Both the position numbers and the translations under genes were made by a program. 64,000 bases of DNA from Acheta domesticus (Eukaryota; Arthropoda; Insecta; Orthoptera; Gryllidae). Numbering within the stretch: position 1 is the first letter of the stretch; each line of letters starts with the position of its first letter. Shown here piece after piece: positions 44,877-56,099 of this stretch. The notes beneath the pieces were generated by a model that saw nothing but the letters and a program-made list of their open reading frames with translations, was not told where the DNA came from and did no database searches. The stretch covers positions 3,139,371-3,203,370 of the forward strand of contig JAHLJT010000631.1 of assembly GCA_031308135.1 (NCBI GenBank), given 5' to 3'.

Positions 44877-44924
44877 ACTGTTACCAACTGTACCTCCTCA
44901 AAAACATCACCGTAACCTACGCCT

Positions 44925-45200
44925 CCGAAGCCACGCTTCCGCCTCCGCCGTCGCCAGACTGCGCCCCCGCCCCTCCGCCCCGCGCGCGGCCCAGTGTTTA
45001 CGGAATGGCTGCTCCGCGGCGCGGCGCGGCGCGGCGCGCGCCCGAAATACGGAGAGAGCGAGCGGCGGCTGACAAGGCGTCTCCGCGCGAGTAGCGGCCC
45101 AAGAAGTGCTCCCACTTCGCCCCGCCACGCCCCGCCACGCCCCGCCTCTCGCGCGCGGCTATAAATACATTCAAGATCACACTTCCTGGGCCACTAAAGG
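44925..45200 (+). promoter_or_regulatory. CpG island followed by a TATA-like box
   Basis: The CpG island at 44925-45155 includes a GGCGCGGCGCGGCGCGGCGC run. It is followed at 45161-45169 by CTATAAATA in a GC-rich setting (GCGCGGCTATAAATACATTC). The spacing would place a plus-strand start near 45193. No downstream exon was recognised. Confidence 0.25.
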
Positions 45201-45824
45201 CGAGCGGGCCTCACATTATTTAAGGCTCTTCACGACTAGCCGAATCGGAGAGAAACAATACTCGTTGTTAACTCATTAATGTCTGAAAATATTAATATTT
45301 TGAATCATCGAGGCCATAAATAACAGACAAATTAAAAATAGCGATCTGCTTATCACACATGTTTATTATTAAAACCATTTTTTTTAAATACGTCGATATC
45401 AAATTGTTAACAGAGGCGGAACATTAAAACAATGTACACTCTAAATTTCAAGCTACAAAAGGGGGAATAATATTGAGTTTTTAAAGTTACGCTGGAGACT
45501 GGAGAACGAAGGAGAATTAAAAATATGCATGAATAAATTTTCACTTAGAATATTTTGTAAGATTGCACACATGATATCATGAAACAAGAAAAAATCAACA
45601 TTATTCTTCCCTTTCTTAGCTTAAAATTGAAAGAACATGTTTTAATATTTCGCTTCTGTTAACAATTTGGTATTGACGAATTTTTTTAATATGTTTTGTA
45701 AAAACAAATATGATAAATAGATTGCGGAAATTGCCTGTTATCTATGGGTTCTATGATTCATATCAATACTGTGTTATCTATAGCAGCACAGTACAGGGCA
45801 AATATGCATTTTACTATTTTTAAC
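45201..45824. other. AT-rich spacer
   Basis: Nothing recognised. Confidence 0.45.
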
Positions 45825-46240
45825 CTATCATGAACGACGTCAGTGATTCCAGAAGCGGCTCGAAAATGAAGGCTACTGTCATGGCAGCAACGCAAGGAAT
45901 TATGAACGTAAATACACGGCTTGAGGGAGAGCCAAGTTTGCGTACTTGCTCTTCTTCATACACGTCTAGTTCAGATAGGTGTACTTGTTGTGTGGGACTT
46001 TTGAGTTAACAAAAAATTTGCGAAAGTCGAGAGTTAATTGCTTTCCGAAGGCACTAAGACATTTGAAACATCATGTGATATACAACAGTCGCCTGTCTCC
46101 ACGGCACGCGCGTAGGACGCCTCTCTGTTTATTCCAATTTCCATCTATCTTCTTCCAACTTCATTTCATAGATTTTTATGGAATTGCACTGCTAAATGTC
46201 CAATTGCACCATCCCATTACTGTTCCACGTCTTTCAGTGT
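45825..46240 (+). repeat. Dispersed repeat family 3, copy 2
   Basis: A direct repeat of 43555-43970 with roughly one mismatch in four bases: GAGGGAGAGCCAAGTTTGCG, TTTTGAGTTAACAAAAAATT, CAATTTCCATCTATCTTCTTCC and GCACTGCTAAATGTCCAATTG. The frame at 45979-46284 falls within it and is not convincing as a gene. Confidence 0.7.
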
Positions 46241-48050
46241 TCATAATGCCAATCGTCGATGAGATAATTGCGGTGTCACAATGAGATAATCGCTGTTTGC
46301 AAAGCAGCAATGACTCTCAGAGATTCTGTCAATTGCAACAAGAATACGTGCTACAGCATGTGTAAGATACACTGTCTACAAGCAAATCAGTATTTATTGG
46401 TAAAAGGAAATTCATCCCAACAGGTTTCATCAGGAACGTACATCACTGACTTCACAAACCAATGAAAAAAATGATTATATAATACGAAATTCTGTTGGAT
46501 CAAATTAAAATAATCTCAGAAATAAAACTGAAAACAATTTACAGAGTTCCTCAAACGGTAGTACGATTGAATGAAACTGAAGGTAAAAGCGCTTTTTAGA
46601 AGCAATGTTGACTAATGTCTCTTTGTTATGTTGGAGGACAACCTTGAAGCACGTCGTCCATAATGATCGAAACTACTCTTCGGCGACACACTGCCCCCTC
46701 CCCCGCGCTCTGTCCTTACATGTTTTAAGGTGGACCTGGAACATTACTTTCAAAGGCGCCTCCTTTACCAAATAATGCATTTAGTTCAAAAATAACATAA
46801 TTTCAGCAAATTACACATTTATATTTATTCCTGAAAAAAAACGAGTTTTGTACAATTGTATCGTGATAGTAAAATGAAATTCCTTTCAATTTAATACAAT
46901 AACTTTCTTTGATTTTTTACGAATTGTTTGCAGTCAGTTTGAGTTGAAGTGTTGCTATCTGATCGTTTTCATATTTCAATAAATCACTATCCTATGACTT
47001 TCGTTTTATGTTATAATTTTATGACAGACGTCGGACGTTTTATGACAAAGACTTCATCACTACACTCTATTTGGTTTGAACAGCAATTTCGTGTTTAAGT
47101 TTGACGCGAGTGACCGTCAGTGGTAGTCAGGTTGTGTGTTAGTAAGTGGTATTGATAGAGTAAATATAAAAATTTATCTCCGGCGCCTCTGCTCTTCGTC
47201 TAAACTCTGAAGTATCTAAACTCTAAAGTACCGGAGAATGTTCGGGACAGCATCAGTTCCACTCCTTTCTCACCTCTCACTGTACGTCTGCCCGCAGCAT
47301 TGCAACGGCATCTCTTCTGTTGTGCGTCTCTAAAGTTCCTGAAAACAAGCTCCTAGCTATTGCTCTGAAAATTCTTCAAACGAAACCAGCAGAAAAAGGA
47401 GAAAATCTCTATGATTAATAAAGAAATAAATCCAACCATAATTCGATAATTAGCAACCAACGCAAGAATTATGCGTCTTAAGGACAGAGCTGTTGAATGT
47501 AGTCGTTAATGATCTTACTGATCATGCAATGTTTCTCTTAATTTAATAAATTTTGTTTTTATGACTTTTTAAAAATGCCGTTGAGTGCACTTTGCATTGT
47601 TTTTTATTCTGGTCGTACATAACCTTGCAGTTCATGCGCCCAATTAAATCAAACATATGCAGAAGCAGTTCGACGAAACAGGGCGAGGGCAACCCCTCTC
47701 CTTCACGAACTGCTCTCAAGAATGGCGCGTGGCTCGGGGGAACCCTCTATAGAGAGAGAAGTTACTCTAAGAAGAGATCATTGTGACTGGGCACGAAATA
47801 AAACAACGTAGTGTCGGACGATGGCTTTGTAAGAGCCATCTCTGTCGAAGCCATTTACAAATGAGCCAACTGCAAACGAACGCATTAAATAATTGAGCGC
47901 TTGGGCCTAATCCGCAGTTTTGCTGCCAGCAGTGGCCAAGCAACATGTAGGTTTCCAAGCGGTCCCTTCTTACTGTAATCTCTCTATGCCTGTGGCTGCT
48001 TTTAATCAGTCTGTTGGCCGTTGAGTCACTTTAATAGGCCAGGCCTTCTG
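46241..48050. other. AT-rich stretch, no gene recognised
   Basis: Positions 47165-47360 and 47680-47950 are more balanced in composition, but I recognise no exon, domain or element end. Confidence 0.35.
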
Positions 48051-48290
48051 AATTGATTGATGATTCCGATCGCGTCAAATGCTAAGGTCATTAATCCAGT
48101 AAGTGTAGTTTGTGTGTTTATCACGAGATGTAGAGGTAATATTTCCTCAATGGATGGTGAAATCTGGCGCGATCTACGGCTTGTGGGATCTTTCCTCAGA
48201 GGAATCTCCCACCACCGTGACAAAACCCCAGCCGGCACAAGCTTTAAGCTCCCGACTGGTCTCCCGACAAGAGTGGTAGCGCCGTGCATG
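48051..48290 (-). mobile_element. SINE-like family copy, 5'-truncated
   Basis: In reverse orientation: tail AATTGATTGATGATTCC, then CATTAATCCAGTAAGTGTAG, GATGGTGAAATCTGGCGCG, GGAATCTCCCACCACCGTGA and CCCAGCCGGCACAAGC. It ends near 48290 without the middle or head. The neighbouring frames 48026-48527 are readings of this repeat. Confidence 0.75.
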
Positions 48291-48894
48291 GCAGGCCTAC
48301 TGAAGAGGGAGTGTATGAAGCAATTATCTAGAGAGTTGCAGCCCACATTCTTTAACCTCCATTGCATCCTTGGTGTTGGGAATAGCCACGTCGTTTTACT
48401 TATCGTTACAAGTACCCTTGCAACACTCGCTATCGTGTCACTAGAACTCTCTCCTCCTAGTCTTCGTGGCCATGACACCCGTCTCAAACGAGAGCAGGGA
48501 CGGGCTGCAACGTTCTCAAGAACGTGATTTCAAAGAAGTAATTGTTGCTGCGATCCATTTCAGTTTTTGTAAAGGAGCGTTACGAATAGAAAAAATATAG
48601 TGATTAATTATTATCAAATTTAAAAACTAAGTAACTTGTGAAATTATTTTTTGTTCGGAAGTATGTCTTCACAAATGAAGGATAAAGATCGGTATGGAAC
48701 TTATAACTTACAAAAAGGCATTTAAAGAGCACTAAATAGTAAATGAGGGACAAATAACTTATCCCAAAGAAAGAAAAAATATTTTAATAGTAATCGGGTA
48801 ATCTAAGTACGACTGTCCATCCGTCCGACTCTTACCGAGTGAAGCCTTCTGCTCCACCGATTGAGGCAAGCGATACGTTAAGTGCCCAGCACCC

Positions 48895-49017
48895 GAGCGT
48901 CGCGTTGACGCGCGTCGTAGCATAATACTTAATCTTATACGAAAGAGCACATGGGCGCAAAAGATACAGTATTAATCTACGACGCGCATTACTTATCGCA
49001 CGTCAACGCAACGCTCA
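48895..49017. repeat. Imperfect inverted repeat, possible MITE
   Basis: GAGCGTCGCGTTGACG and GCGCGTCGTAG at the left pair with CTACGACGCGC and CGTCAACGCAACGCTC at the right. The right arm carries about 14 extra bases. No target duplication found. Confidence 0.5.
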
Positions 49018-49416
49018 CATGACACAGGTCATAATCAACGCGGTTCGGTCGGCTGCAGAGGGACTGACGGTTTTTTGAATCCTTCAACTAATCAAAATTC
49101 CCAAATAAATCAAAATAAAAAATATTTTTGAATCTGTTTAAAGCGTCGGAGATGAGTACTAACGAAGTAGAATACATAATACATTAGAAATTATATTTCG
49201 TGGAACCCTCCAGTTCTTCACACAGTCAGAAAAGCAATTAGTAATTAAATGGTACATAAAAGATAGTCGCAAAGAGCACCACGTTGATGTTTCGCCGTTG
49301 TCTTCCAAATGCTAGAGGGAAGCGAGTCAAATTGGACGGATCAAATAGGCGATGTTATTGACAAACATCTAAATTAGCTCAACTAGTACATTAAACTTAC
49401 ATTTCTCGCTTCATCA

Positions 49417-49968
49417 CCGTTTTAGGTGTCTCAGGGCATAAACTAATGTTACTGCAGTGCGGGTGACCTAGGTCATAGGGTTCAAGTCTCGATGGTGGCA
49501 GGATTTTCGACACTAGCTAGATACCTAGGTCGGATTCAGACGCTGTCAGGAGGAGAATTCTAGCTATGATCGGTGGTTTTCCTTTGATCAACACCAGGCG
49601 AATGCCGGAGCAGTACCCTAACAATGCAGCCACGGACAGCGAACGATCATTTCTTGTTCTTCCTTGACTTATTCTCATCCCTTACTAACACACACACGCA
49701 ATACACAAGCACATAATGTCGGGAGCTTCGAGGTTGTCCCGGCTGAGGAGGTGCCCCGCTTGTGGAAGACACTACCTCGTTGGGGAAAACCCCTCAAGCC
49801 GACCTGTATAGGAACCCCTCTCGCCATCCAGCTGAGGAAGATCATAGCTATCCCCCGTGATAAACGTACTACATGTACGGGATTAATCCGGTGTACTACA
49901 CTTACGGGATTACGGCCGTTGCCTCGCCCAGAAACCCTAATCCATCGCAATTCTCGCATCACCCTCAT
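49417..49968 (+). mobile_element. SINE-like family copy, near full length
   Basis: Forward order: A-box side GGTGTCTCAGGGCATAAAC, B box GGGTTCAAGTCTCG at 49477, GGTGGCAGGATTTTCGACAC, GGAGAATTCTAGC, CAACACCAGGCGAATGCCGG, GTCGGGAGCTTCGAGGTTGT, GAGGAGGTGCCCCGCTTGTG, CTCGCCATCCAGC, and a distal CACTTACGGGATTA. That distal block appears twice (ACATGTACGGGATTAAT and ACACTTACGGGATTACG), a small internal duplication. Confidence 0.8.
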
Positions 49969-50009
49969 TTACAGAGCGATGTTGCATCTACAAGCTTCTG
50001 AGGCTATTT

Positions 50010-50433
50010 GTGAAAAGCCAGTGGCGCGCCGGGGTGCCGCACTGGTGGGGCCACAAGAAGCTCGGGCGAATACGCGCAGCCAAGCGACGCCGCGCCCGGG
50101 GCAGCCACTTCCTGCATGTTTGCGCGGCGGCGGCGGCGACGTGCTTTTGTTTACGTTCGCCCCGGCGGCGGCGGCGGCGGCGGCGGGCGCGGCGCGGCGC
50201 GCTGGGCGCCGTCCAAGCCGCTGGCACGCGATCGCCCGCGCGGAGCCCCGACGACGACGACGACGCCGGGCGCCGCGACGCGACGCGTCGCGTAAAGCGA
50301 GGCAGAGATGCGCGGCAGATGGAAATGCAAACGCCGCCGCCGCGCTGCGTGAGGATCGTGTCGATTGCGGAGCGAGACATGGCGGGGCGGGGCCGGGCAT
50401 GGCTAGGAACGGCTAGACGTGGCGTGGCGTGGT
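50010..50433. other. CpG island
   Basis: CpG-dense, with CGGCGGCGGCGGCGGCGGGCG near 50165-50185, CGACGACGACGACG near 50250 and GACATGGCGGGGCGG near 50375. Three overlapping long frames on both strands are Arg/Ala/Pro artefacts. Confidence 0.5.
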
Positions 50434-50658
50434 CAGGAGCGGATCCAGCCGATCATTTGAGGGGGAGGGCATAGTAGCTTTTGTTAAATAATAAACATAT
50501 TTGTTATTTTATTGTGTATTATTTTAGCACCGTAGATATGATACTGGATAATATTGTTTCAATAATTACATAATTGCAACATAAATAAATATTTAAATCA
50601 ATTTTGCCAAATAAAGGAAGGTGAAGGAAAACTCCAGGCCTCCCTGGATCCGCCAGTG
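50434..50658. mobile_element. hAT-type MITE
   Basis: The ends CAGGAGCGGATCCAG and CTGGATCCGCCAGTG are near-complementary. Known: CAGTGGCGGATCCAG-like ends are common in animal hAT elements. The 8 bp flanks GGCGTGGT and GGTGTGGC match at 6 of 8. The AT-rich interior encodes nothing. It splits the GTGGCGTGG-rich edge of the CpG island. Confidence 0.7.
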
Positions 50659-50659
50659 G

Positions 50660-51371
50660 GTGTGGCGTGGCGTGGCTTCGCGAGCCGGGGCAGGGAAACG
50701 AAAGGCGGGGTGTGTTGAAGCCCGTTAGGGCGTGCTAAGGGCTTGATGGTGCTCGGTGGGGCAGTCAGCCAGCCAGCGCCCATACGCGCATTTCGTAGCT
50801 CTATACGCGTATTTTGGGAGGTCGCAATAGAATCTGGTCCGAAAGGTCCTAGGACCTGGTTCCATCAAATGGACACATTGTGTTAGACGATTGTTGGACA
50901 TAGCATTGCGAAGTCACTAATCTTTGAAAATGAACTTGATGATGAAGGGCCAGAAGAACAAGACTTTGACCGTGTGAGGTATTTACATAAATTCTGCATA
51001 ATTTCAGGTAATTTTCTTTAAATTAATTATAGATCTCCAATAAATAAATATTTTTTAAATACAGATATTTTGTTAAATCATAACTTCAAAAATATTAATC
51101 CTATTACAAAAAATGATTGGACCTTTTTTTGAGAAATTATACGTCGATTAATTTTATATAAGTCATATTTGTTTTGTAGAATTGATAGTTACGGAGATAT
51201 ACGTGAAAAAACATTGAAAAATGCAACAACTCTCCCATCCCCGGCTCATACCCCATCCTCCAGATGTTCAGTATGATATGCAGTAGGTGTCAAGGAAAAA
51301 TCATGCCAATTTTCAAAACTCCGAAATTCATTTCACTCGATTTCTCCAATTTCACTTGGATATCAATGTTA
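50660..51371. other. Spacer, no gene recognised
   Basis: GC-rich to about 50830 (continuing GTGGCGTGG words), then AT-rich. Nothing recognised. Confidence 0.4.
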
Positions 51372-52098
51372 TTTTCCGATCACGACAATTACAGTGGAAT
51401 TGCAACACAAACATAAACCACAAAGTTCACGGATGAAAACAAAGGTATCCTAAGAAGTAACAAAATTCCTTTACTTTTTTTTTTATTTCAGGGAACAGAG
51501 TATTCTTCTGCGCTACATCGGACGAACGTGGAAGTGGAATAGTAGCGGAGAGGTGAAGGACTATCATGTTATTTTTCGACTACGACAATTGCAGCGGAAT
51601 AGCGACATCCAAATAAAGTTTACCGAAAAAATAGTTTCCTAACAAGAAACAAAATTTCCTGATTTTTTTTTTAATTCAAGGAACAGAGAATTCCTCTGGG
51701 CTACATCGAACGAGCGTGGGAGTGGAAGAGTAGCGGGGAGGTGAAGGCCTATCATGTTAATTTTCGACTAAGACAATTGCAGGGGAATTGCAACATCCAC
51801 ATAACGTTTACCGAAAAAAATAGTTTCCTAAGAAGAAACAAAATTTTCTGATATTTTTTTTTATTTCAAGGAACAGAGAATTCCTCTTGGCTACATCGCA
51901 AGATCGTGGAAGTGGAAGAGTAGCGGGGAGGTGAAGGACTATCATGTTATTTTTCGACTACGACAATTGCAGCGGAATTGCGACATCTACATAAAGTTTA
52001 CCAAAAAAACATGTAACAAACTTCCCTGATATTTCTTTTTTTAAATTTCAAGGAACAGAAAATTCCTCTGCGCTACATCGAAGAAGCGTGGGAGTGGC
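51372..52098. repeat. Tandem repeat, unit about 190 bp, nearly four copies
   Basis: The anchor TTTTCGACTACGACAATTGC begins at 51573, 51761 and 51951, with a diverged one at 51372. Each unit goes on through GTTTACCGAAAAAATAG, a poly-T tract, CAAGGAACAGAGAATTCCTC, TACATCGAACGAGCGTGGGA and AGTAGCGGGGAGGTGAAGG. The last unit runs directly into the (GGGCG)n array at about 52098. The poly-T lengths and the unit edges differ slightly. Confidence 0.9.
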
Positions 52099-52330
52099 GG
52101 GCGGGCGGGCGGGCGGGCGGGGGCGGGGGCGGGGGCGGGGCGGAGGCGAAGGACGTGCCCGCGCAGGTAATTGCTGTCGCGCGCCGCGCCAGGGTCGAGG
52201 CAGAGGCAGGGGTAGGGGTAGGGGCAGGGGCCGGCGCCAGCGGAGACATAAAGCGCGCCGCCGGAGCACATACCTAACACGGCAACACCATTTGCACCAC
52301 TCCCCTGGAGCGCCTCCAGCCTCCCCCCTC
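52088..52330. repeat. (GGGC)n / (GGGGGC)n array and GC-rich segment
   Basis: At 52096-52140 GGGC repeats give way to GGGGGC repeats. Further on come GGGGTA/GGGGCA hexamers at about 52203-52232. There are many closely spaced G runs on the plus strand, so G-quadruplex formation is plausible. Frames are Gly/Arg or Pro artefacts. Confidence 0.8.
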
Positions 52331-52864
52331 CCCACCCCTCCCCTCCTTCAAGCAAATGCTTTCTTATGCGCATACGCAACTAGTACTTCTGTGAACAGTA
52401 CATCTCGCGTCCAAAAACTTAGCATTCCGACATCAGCCGCACTTCGCCGTCGTTAATTAAAATTGTTTCTACCTGAACGTCGCTTTAATATCTTTGAGGA
52501 GCAATCGTGCCGAATACGATGAAAATCTAACAAGATATTTTCACGTCGTAGCATGACAAATATGTTTACAAACGAAATGTCTAACGGTCAAGACAAAAGA
52601 AGACCTCGCTTCGCTCGGTCAAAAATGCAAAAGAATTTTCCACAGTAATGCAAAAGCGCACTTACTGGTTTAGAAATCGGGGCAGCTAGATGGGATTATT
52701 ACATAACACGACAAATAACACAGCTGAGTGTGAAATATGAGGGGTGTTAAATTCTTGTCAAGACGAATGAACACACAGGGAAACTTTAGAGACACGTAGA
52801 AAAAGACGCCAGTGTTTAATAATAATGTATTGAATGATAACGCAAGTAAGGGATAAAATCAGAC
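52331..52864. other. AT-rich spacer
   Basis: Nothing recognised. Confidence 0.45.
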
Positions 52865-53475
52865 GATCTGAGAATCCTTGTCACATTGGTACAGACAATA
52901 ACGGCCACCAAGATCTTTACACTTCAACCACACTCAGCCCCGCGACCGCTAATTCTAAACAACACAATAATGAACTGGCTCCCTCTCAATCATACAATCA
53001 GGTACCTAGGACTCTATGTAGACCCACAACTCAATTGAAAGCAGAGTACAGACGCCAAAATTACTCAAGCCAGAATCAAGCTAATACAATTCAAGCCATT
53101 AATACACAGATCCAGACCATTGCCATACAATACCGAATATCAAATTTACAAAGGAATAATAAGATCCTTGCGCCTGCCCAATCTGGTTAAATGCAGCAAA
53201 AACCAACTAAAAAAACACCTGCAAATAGTACAAAATCTATTTCTCAGAATCATTTGAAACGCCTCTTGGTAAGTCACCAATAAACAATTACACAAAGAAT
53301 TCGACTTAGAGAACATGCACCATCATATTATCTAACTAGCTACCAATTTCTTCTCAAAGATATCCCAAATCCCTTCACTATCAGTTAACAAACTCCGCAA
53401 AAACCCATCACATAGAATCAGAATACAAAATAAGTTTCCCTTTCACATTTTCCTCAAAGAAATTCTCCGAACTAG
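52865..53475 (+). pseudogene. 3' relic of a jockey-type LINE reverse transcriptase
   Basis: One plus-strand frame, broken by about five stops, reads TLQPHSAPRPLILNNTIMNW, IRYLGLYVDPQLN, DAKITQARIKLIQFKPLIHR, PYNTEYQIYKGIIRSLRLPN, VQNLFLRII, NASW.VTNKQLHKEFDLENM, LATNFFSKIS and LRKNPSHRIRIQNK. Y-L-G-L-Y-V-D, followed by helices, L-R-I-I-x-N-A-x-W and N-x-x-L-H-K-D/E-x, is the thumb and C-terminal region of jockey-clade non-LTR reverse transcriptases. The polymerase core, endonuclease and ORF1 are missing, as expected for a 5'-truncated old insertion. Confidence 0.85.
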
Positions 53476-53839
53476 ACACCGACTGGAGTGTTCGATGAGC
53501 TACCTCAACATTTGTATTAGTTTAAAATTTTAAACTAGTAATCCATCTAACAAGTGTATGTATAGTTAATTTAAACTGAGCTGTGGATTCACATTCTGAG
53601 TAAAAAAAATAAAACAAAACATTGTAGAGATAAAACAAATTCCATCGAAAATGGGAAAAAATATACATTCCTATTCCGTAGAGTAAGTTTAAGAAAATTA
53701 AAAACAATTCCTCATTGGGGCTGAGACGAACAGATGCTTTGGGCTGAGCAGACATTTGCCCGCACCACCCATTCAGTGTTGTGCTCATACGACGACCGCC
53801 AGTGCCACACAAAAATCAACATTTCGCGATTTATCGTCG
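53476..53839. other. AT-rich spacer
   Basis: Probable 3' untranslated part of the LINE relic at first, then nothing recognised. Confidence 0.35.
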
Positions 53840-54345
53840 TTTTTCCTCGGCGGTGGCGACAACGTCAAGGGCTGAATCGGCGGGGAGCGTGGAGGGCAAG
53901 AAGACCTACCAGAAAAAGTTTCCCGAAGAATGGCGGGGCGGGAGAAGCTGTGGCGGAACGGAAGGACCTGTGCGGGGCGGGCGGTGCAGTAACGGGCCAG
54001 CAGAAGTGTCGCGGGCAGAGCTGTGCCGAGGCGGGAAGAACAGTGGCGCGGCAGGGAGAGCTGAGGCGGGCCGGCAGCAGCAGTGACAGGGCGGAAGGAG
54101 CAGTGGCGGGGCGGGCAGAACTGTGCAGGGCGGGAAGAATTGTGGCGGGGCGGGGCGGGCAGAACTGTGCGGGGTGGGAAGAATTGTGGCGGGGCGGGCA
54201 GAACTGTGCAGGGCGGGCAGAACTGTGGCGGAGCGGAATAATAGGTGGCACGGCGGGAGGAGCAGTGGCTGGAATAGGGGAGCTGTGGTGGAGCTGTGGT
54301 GGGGAGGGAGGTACTGTCGCAGCGCCCCAGCCGGGACAAGATGTG
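53840..54345. repeat. G-rich degenerate tandem array in a CpG-rich segment
   Basis: Units of the type GGGCGGGCAGAACTGTGC and GGGAAGAATTGTGGCGGGGC recur from about 53930 to 54300 with variable spacing. Frames on both strands (53734-54375 plus, 53785-54426 minus) stay open because of the array. Confidence 0.8.
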
Positions 54346-54397
54346 AGCACTCCAGTCATCTCTCGACATGTGTGAGGTGCACGTAAGTGTAAGATGA

Positions 54398-54822
54398 TTC
54401 ATTATTAGTGATTCCGGGCGCGCCAACTACTATGGTCATTAGCCTCGTAAGTGTAGAGCACATTTTCTCGGGAGGTGGCGGTGGTCTTCCCCCGCTGGAT
54501 GGCGGGATCCGGCGCCGACTACCGTTGGCTAGAAGGAATTTCCCCAACCAGGCATCTCCCACTAGCGGGGCACCGTCTCAGTCTATGTCCGGTTTGTTAG
54601 GTCTGCGCAGTCCGTGTCCGGTTTATTAGGATACCACTTCGTCATTCGCTTGTTGTTGGTCAGAGAAACCTAGAATTGGTCAGCGAGCCCCTAGAATTCT
54701 GATCCAAACTGCGGCTTAATCCAAACTGTACTTGTGTAGATAGCGTCCAAAATCCGTGACAGTCGAGACTCGAACCCTAGGATCTCCCGGTCAGAGTCAC
54801 TGTAGATTCAGCGGTAGATCGG
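54398..54822 (-). mobile_element. SINE-like family copy with internal deletion
   Basis: In reverse order: GTGATTCCGGGCGCGCCAAC, GGAGGTGGCGGTGGTCTTCC, CATCTCCCACTAGCGGGGC, then a jump at about 54580 that omits the central block, a doubled GTCCGGTTT.TTAGG (54587 and 54616), AGAATTCTGATCCAAACTG, and the B box GACTCGAACCCTAGGATCTC. Confidence 0.75.
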
Positions 54823-56099
54823 GCGGCGTTGCACACTGCGCGCAACTTGCTCTCGCGACTCGGAAACCCAATTAGCGCCTCAGCCAATAGCAAGGTGTTT
54901 ACATCCTCCCATTGCTTTCCTCCTCCTGCTTGTCTGTTTTACTCCAACCGAGATTACAGCACACAAGTACAAGTGAACGTAAGCAGTAACCATTCAACTT
55001 CATTCACGTACTCAGCAATGTTTGAACATGAACATCACTCTTACGAGATTTCCAATGCATCCTAATGTCTATGTTTCCTCAAATCTTTTTCTTTACAATT
55101 CCTCAGTACATTTGAAATTGTATACGCTGTAATTCTTCTTCTAATGCTCAAGTGTCGTCTCTGAGCACCAGGGTTCCGATTCAGGTATATCGACGTGGAA
55201 TTTATAGTGGACAAACGCGACAGTACCAGTTTCCTAGCGGATTCCTCGTTTCTCGGATTCCTACAACTACACACGTGTTTTTGTTACATAAACAGTGTAA
55301 TGGTATCTCATGGACACCAAAGATTTTAATTGTTATGAAATATTCAAGAAAGTGTATGTAATTCAAAAGTCTGTTCTTGTAGTTTTTCATTTAAAAATGC
55401 GTGAAAACGAGGAAGGAAAGTACAAAATTGCAATTTAAAAGTAAAATGTATTATATTTTTTAACGGTTAACATTTCTTCACATATTAACAGAATGATTAC
55501 ACGTTGAAATCACAATGCGGACACATTGAAATCGTGACACACAACAATGCCAATGAAACGAAAATGTTATGTATTCCCATTGTCACATATGACAAGCATT
55601 ATAGGAAAAATACTGTTTCGGTTTTATTTTTTGTGTGCATAACATTCGGAAACTACACACTGGGGTCCAGCAGGCCATAGTTGCACCACTGATGAATTTG
55701 CTTTTTTCATCAGCTACATATTGGCACCAACTGAGTCTATAAGTAGCATGAGTAGCAAGCTAAGTGTTTAATTCAAATTTACGTAAAGAATTTGAAATGT
55801 GTTGAGGTCCAGTAGACCCCAGTATGCAGTTCTAGGGTAATATACACACATATCCAACAAATAATGTATCTTTCTTCATACACTGTGTACTCAGGACCGT
55901 AATAAATATTGTCAAATTCCTCAGGGAATCTACTGCATCAAACATTTTTTAATTTTTTTTTTAAATTTTCTTGTTTGGCGGGTAGCTTTCAGCAAACCGT
56001 GTATGATTGAAACAAGGGTTGAATTTTATGTTATTTTTTATTTTAGAATCACATTATGATATATGAAAAGGCTAATTGTTTCCAGTCTGCTTAAGGAGG
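54823..56099. other. AT-rich stretch; possible transposon end
   Basis: ACTGGGGTCCAGCAGGCC (about 55658) and GAGGTCCAGTAGACCCCAGTATGCAG (about 55804-55829) are related and partly inverted. They are followed by TTCTAGGG, which resembles a piggyBac-type CCCTAGAA end, but no TTAA target site is present. No gene recognised. Confidence 0.25.

Larger units (their letters stand above)
43982..44890. mobile_element. Tc1/mariner-type hairpin MITE, split by a hAT remnant
   Basis: The ends are CAGTTGGTAACAGT at 43982 and its complement, rebuilt across the later insertion (CTGTTAC before it, CAACTG after it). TA is on each side (43980-43981 and 44891-44892). The arms 44031-44162 and 44204-44333 are nearly perfect complements, with an unpaired centre of about 40 bp. 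No coding capacity. Without the insertion it is about 400 bp. Confidence 0.85.

Noticed and set aside
44990..45150. A gene start at the CpG island with an ATGGCTGC motif
   Set aside because: The frame downstream of the ATG is short and low-complexity. Only the TATA-like box is reported, at low confidence.
48026..48527. Antiparallel ORFs of about 155 codons
   Set aside because: They read through a SINE-like copy in opposite directions and share peptides with other copies of that repeat (for example LTGLMT-type words), so they are repeat-derived.
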